Made by a program: the position numbers and the translations under genes | The notes under the pieces: model-generated | What the model was told of the DNA's origin: nothing | Database searches by the model: none | Seen by the model: only the letters and a program-made list of their open reading frames with translations | Shown: positions 58,691-64,000 of the stretch, piece after piece | How positions within the stretch are numbered: the stretch's first letter is position 1 | How the letters are laid out: every line of letters begins with the position of its first letter | Assembly: GCA_021798955.1 (NCBI GenBank) | Contig: JAJZBK010000013.1 | Location: 1-64,000, forward strand | DNA from: Actinomycetes bacterium | GTDB lineage: Bacteria; Actinomycetota; Acidimicrobiia; Acidimicrobiales; RAAP-2 | Direction: 5' to 3' | DNA length: 64,000 nucleotides

Positions 58691-59764
58691 GTGTACCTCC
58701 GCTCCCTCACCCTGACCGACTTCCGGTGCCTCCGGGAGCTCTCGTTCGAACCTGACCCGGAGGGCGTGACGGTGGTGACCGGGCCCAACGGGACGGGGAA
58801 GACCAGCGTGCTCGAAGCCATCGCCTACCTGGCGACCCAACAGTCCTTTCGCGGCGTGCCGCGTGAGTCTCTCGTCCGGGTCGGAGCGACCGCCGCCGTG
58901 GTGAGAGGTGTCGCGGTGGCGGGCGAACGCTCGGTGTCAGTCGACGCCGAGGTATCGCTCGCCACTCGATCTCGGATGTTGGTGAACGGGCAGCCGGTCC
59001 GCCGCCGGTCCGATCTCGACAACGGCGTCCAGGCGACCGTGTTCACGCCCGAGGACACCGAGGTGGTCCGGGGTGGCCCCGCCGCTCGCCGGCGGTTCCT
59101 CGACGACGCGGTGGCGCTCGTGACCCCTGTCGAGGCCGCCCACATCGAGACCGTCGAACGCGTGCTCCGTCAACGGGCTGCGTTGCTCAAGCGATCGCAT
59201 GGCCACGTGAACGGCGACCTGGCCACCACGCTCGACGTCTGGGACCAACGCCTCGCCGCCGCCGGAACCGCCCTATCGGAGGCCCGGGAGCGGGTCTTGT
59301 CCGCCCTTGCCCCCGAGGCCACCGAGACGGTGACCCAGCTCACTGGGTCACGCACCGCCGTCGGCCTCACCTACCGACGCTCGTGGAACGGCTCGCTCGA
59401 AGACGCACTTGCCGCCGGTCGAGCAGACGACTTGGTCCGGGGGACGACACTCGTCGGTCCCCACCGAGACGACGTCGAGCTCACCCTCGACGGCCTGGCG
59501 GCGCGCACCCACGCGTCCCAGGGTGAGCAACGGACGCTCGCCCTGGCGTTGCGCCTGGCCACCCACCGCCTGGCCACCCACCGCCTGGCCACCCCACCCG
59601 TGCTCCTCCTCGATGACGTGTTCTCCGAGCTCGACCACCACCGGGCTGCGTCGTTGCTGGCCACCGTCCCACCGGGCCAGACCCTGCTCACCACCGCAGT
59701 CCCGCCTCCACCGACCGTCCCTGTTGCCGCCACCATCGTCCTTGGTCAGGGAGCGGCGGCGTGA
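58691..59764 (+). CDS. recF: DNA replication and repair protein RecF
   Basis: A 357-residue SMC-like ATPase promoting RecA loading at gaps. Walker A is GPNGTGKTSVLEAI, signature SQGEQRTLALAL, Walker B VLLLDDVFSELD. Between signature and Walker B the usual helix is replaced by a LATHR tandem repeat from three 15-bp DNA units. GTG at 58691 is used; GTG at 58681 is also possible. The stop overlaps the DUF721 start. Confidence 0.93.
   Translation: MYLRSLTLTDFRCLRELSFEPDPEGVTVVTGPNGTGKTSVLEAIAYLATQQSFRGVPRESLVRVGATAAVVRGVAVAGERSVSVDAEVSLATRSRMLVNGQPVRRRSDLDNGVQATVFTPEDTEVVRGGPAARRRFLDDAVALVTPVEAAHIETVERVLRQRAALLKRSHGHVNGDLATTLDVWDQRLAAAGTALSEARERVLSALAPEATETVTQLTGSRTAVGLTYRRSWNGSLEDALAAGRADDLVRGTTLVGPHRDDVELTLDGLAARTHASQGEQRTLALALRLATHRLATHRLATPPVLLLDDVFSELDHHRAASLLATVPPGQTLLTTAVPPPPTVPVAATIVLGQGAAA
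59552..59596. repeat. 15-bp in-frame tandem repeat inside recF
   Basis: Three units of CGCCTGGCCACCCAC (the last ends CCCA) encode repeated RLATH. The unit length keeps the recF frame whatever the copy number. The repeat lies just before Walker B. Confidence 0.95.
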
Positions 59765-60090
59765 CCCGCCGACAGTCGACCTGGGTGCCCGAGGGACGCG
59801 CTGGCGAGCCCGTCCGGCTCGGCAGCGCCCTCGGAAGGATCGGAGCCCGGCTCGGTGGGGGAGGAGCAGCCATCGGGCCACTGGTGGCCGCCTGGCCCGA
59901 GGTGGTCGGTCCCGCGTTGGCCGATCGCGTCCGGCCCGCCCGTCTGGAGGGCACCGCGTTGGTCGTCGTGGCCGACGACCCGGCATGGGCGACCCAAGCG
60001 CGTCTGCTCGGAGACGAGGTGGCGGCCCGACTGCGCCGTGCCATCGGCGAGGAGGTGCCCACCTCACTAGTGGTCCGGATCCGACGGTGA
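59761..60090 (+). CDS. DUF721 family protein (DciA-like)
   Basis: A 109-residue protein of the DUF721 family found between recF and gyrB in actinobacteria. LVAAWPEVVGPALADRVRPARL and the strand LVVVADDPAWATQARLLGDEV match the family's KH-like fold. DciA of other bacteria, also DUF721, loads DnaB, so a helicase-loading role is possible. GTG at 59761 overlaps the recF stop. Confidence 0.9.
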   Translation: MTRRQSTWVPEGRAGEPVRLGSALGRIGARLGGGGAAIGPLVAAWPEVVGPALADRVRPARLEGTALVVVADDPAWATQARLLGDEVAARLRRAIGEEVPTSLVVRIRR

Positions 60091-62202
<2,112 letters not shown>

Positions 62203-62263
62203 GGGACCACGAGCGGAACGCCGGGCGGGGGGCCCCGAGCCGTCGCGAGGACAGGGACACCAC

Positions 62264-64000
62264 ATGCCCAGAGGGAACAACGGTCCGGGAGGGCCTGAAG
62301 GAGAACAGCCTGTCTCGGGGCTCGTCGAGCCCATCGAGATCCAAGAGGAGATGGAGCGGTCGTTCCTCGAGTACTCCATGTCGGTCATCGTGTCGCGGGC
62401 GCTCCCCGACGTCCGTGACGGCCTGAAGCCGGTCCACCGCCGGATCCTCTACTCGATGTACGACCAGCGGTTGCTTCCGGACCGCCCCCACACCAAGTGC
62501 GCCAAGGTCGTCGGCGACGTCATGGGCTCGTACCACCCCCACGGCGATACCGCCATCTACGACGCCTTGGCCCGCATGGTGCAGGACTTCTCGATGCGGC
62601 ACCCGCTCATCGACGGGCACGGCAACTTCGGTGGCACCGGACCGGACGAGGGGCCGGCAGCCATGCGCTACACCGAGTCGCGCTTGGCCCCGCTCGCCCT
62701 CGAGCTGATGGCCGGCATCGACCAGAACACCGTCGACTTCACGGCCAACTACGACGCCACCTCCGAAGAGCCGACCGTCCTGCCGGCCCGCTTCCCCAAC
62801 CTGCTGGTGAACGGTTCGCAGGGAATTGCCGTCGGGATGGCCACCAACATCCCCCCTCACAATCTCGGTGAGGTCATCGACGCGACCGTCTACCTCCTCG
62901 AGCACCCCGACGCCACGTCCGACGACCTCATGGCCTTCGTGAAGGGACCGGACTTCCCCACCGGGGCGCTCATCCTCGGGCGCCAGGGCATCCTCGACGC
63001 CTTCCGGACGGGCCGCGGGTCGATCCGGCTGCGAGCCCGTGCCGAGATCGTCGAGGGGCGCGCCGGCGAGACGACCATCGTCGTGACCGAGATGCCCTAC
63101 CAGACCTCGGTGGCCACGGTGGCGAAGAAGATCGAGGACCTGGTGCGCGCCGGCGACCTCGACGGCATCGCCGCGCTGCAGGACGACTCAGCAGGGGGGA
63201 AGACGCGCCTGGTGGTCCGGGTCAAGCGCGACGCCAACGCCAATGTCGTCCTCAACAACCTCTTCAAGCAGACCCCGCTCCAGACGTCCTTCCCCGTCAA
63301 CACCGTGGCGCTGGTGGACGGGGTCCCTCGCACCCTCAACCTGGCCCAGCTGCTCACCCACTACGTGGCCCACCAGGTCGAGGTGGTCACTCGACGATCG
63401 CAGTTCCTCCTCGACAAAGCCCGTGAGCGGGCTCACGTGGTCGAGGGCTACCTCCGGGCGATCGACATGCTGGATGCCGTCATCGAGACGATCCGTGCGT
63501 CCGAGGACCGCCCGGCTGCCCGCGAGGCCCTCATGGCCGAGCCCTTCTCGTTCAGCGAGGTGCAGGCCACCCACATCCTCGACCTCACCCTTGGTCGGCT
63601 GACTCGCCTGGGCCGCACCGAGCTCGAGGACGAGCTGGCTCGGCTGCGCGAGGAGATCGCCGAGCTCGAGACCATCCTGGCCGACCCGGCCAAGCTCCGT
63701 CAGGTGATCGCCACCGAGCTCGGGACGATCAAGGACACCTACGCCGAGGAGCGGCGGACGGAGATCACCCACGACCCCGGAGACATGAACGTCGAGGACC
63801 TGGTCGAGGACGAAGAGCTGGTCGTCACCATGAGCCGCGCTGGCTACGTGAAGGCGGTGTCGGCCGACGCCTTTCGTACCCAGGGGCGAGGGGGAAGGGG
63901 TGTGCAAGGGGCGCGCCTGAAGGAAGAAGACCTCGTCCACGACGTCGTCCACACGACAGCCCACGCCCACCTGCTGCTGTTCTCCAACCGAGGCAGGGTG
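62264..64000 (+). CDS. gyrA: DNA gyrase subunit A (5' part; continues past the window)
   Basis: 579 codons of the cleavage subunit. A Gly/Pro-rich N-terminus of about 30 residues precedes the core. [23 protein letters not shown], the quinolone region [21 protein letters not shown] and the catalytic Tyr in [10 protein letters not shown] are present. The position equivalent to E. coli Ser83 is Thr; the Asp87 equivalent is kept. The coiled-coil tower and the start of the C-terminal domain follow, including a GRGGRGVQG gyrase-box-like segment. ATG at 62264. The gene is open at the window end. Confidence 0.97.
   Translation, partial: MPRGNNGPGGPEGEQPVSGLVEPIEIQEEMERSFLEYSMSVIVSRALPDVRDGLKPVHRRILYSMYDQRLLPDRPHTKCAKVVGDVMGSYHPHGDTAIYDALARMVQDFSMRHPLIDGHGNFGGTGPDEGPAAMRYTESRLAPLALELMAGIDQNTVDFTANYDATSEEPTVLPARFPNLLVNGSQGIAVGMATNIPPHNLGEVIDATVYLLEHPDATSDDLMAFVKGPDFPTGALILGRQGILDAFRTGRGSIRLRARAEIVEGRAGETTIVVTEMPYQTSVATVAKKIEDLVRAGDLDGIAALQDDSAGGKTRLVVRVKRDANANVVLNNLFKQTPLQTSFPVNTVALVDGVPRTLNLAQLLTHYVAHQVEVVTRRSQFLLDKARERAHVVEGYLRAIDMLDAVIETIRASEDRPAAREALMAEPFSFSEVQATHILDLTLGRLTRLGRTELEDELARLREEIAELETILADPAKLRQVIATELGTIKDTYAEERRTEITHDPGDMNVEDLVEDEELVVTMSRAGYVKAVSADAFRTQGRGGRGVQGARLKEEDLVHDVVHTTAHAHLLLFSNRGRV

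Overview
The window is very GC-rich chromosomal DNA from a member of the Actinomycetota. It carries a WhiB regulator, the origin-proximal order trxB-trxA-cwlM-like-parB-parA-rsmG-jag-yidC-yidD-rnpA-rpmH-dnaA-dnaN-recF-DUF721-gyrB-gyrA, a PadR-ino1 pair, and many GTG and leaderless starts. DUF929 proteins, otherwise best known from acidophilic archaea, together with VKOR suggest class Acidimicrobiia rather than a mycobacterium or streptomycete. That class assignment is inference.

Region 1 (1-9443): a DUF929-VKOR-DUF929 gene string (probable extracytoplasmic disulfide chemistry), a WhiB gene divergent from two ArsA/Get3-like ATPases, a lone receiver protein, a CBS/CorC protein, tRNA-Pro(CGG), a crotonase and a 14-TM MFS transporter. 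Region 2 (9462-16000): a beta-helix lipoprotein, a GGDEF protein, a PaaX-like regulator divergent from a fatty acid desaturase, and glucose-6-phosphate isomerase. Region 3 (16100-24130) is a phosphate and fluoride block. It holds a degenerate OmpR-type regulator, a fluoride riboswitch with crcB-DUF190-crcB, an intact PhoB/RegX3-like regulator and pstB-pstS-pstC-pstA. Three 11-nt-periodic Pho boxes of identical geometry tie the degenerate regulator, the intact regulator and the pst operon into one regulon. Region 4 (24200-31562): hydrolases, a CoA-transferase, an EEP nuclease-like protein, a CocE-type lipoprotein and a NYN-domain protein.

Region 5 (31628-40553) is conserved core: dnaB, rplI-rpsR-ssb-rpsF, panB, a DUF5318 gene, padR-ino1 and a CCA-adding enzyme. 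Region 6 (40594-48680), read rightward: DUF6049, MurJ, DegV, a small membrane protein, TrxB, TrxA (behind a SigR/SigH-like promoter) and a CwlM-like pseudo-amidase. Region 7 (48862-55324), read leftward: rpmH-rnpA-yidD-yidC-jag-rsmG and parA-parB, with two parS sites near parA. Region 8 (55771-end), read rightward: dnaA, an intergenic oriC candidate, dnaN, recF, DUF721, gyrB and the start of gyrA.

Many genes have a TAnnnT hexamer 6-10 nt before an ATG/GTG start and no Shine-Dalgarno, so leaderless transcripts look common. Several gene boundaries carry short GC-rich tandem repeats.
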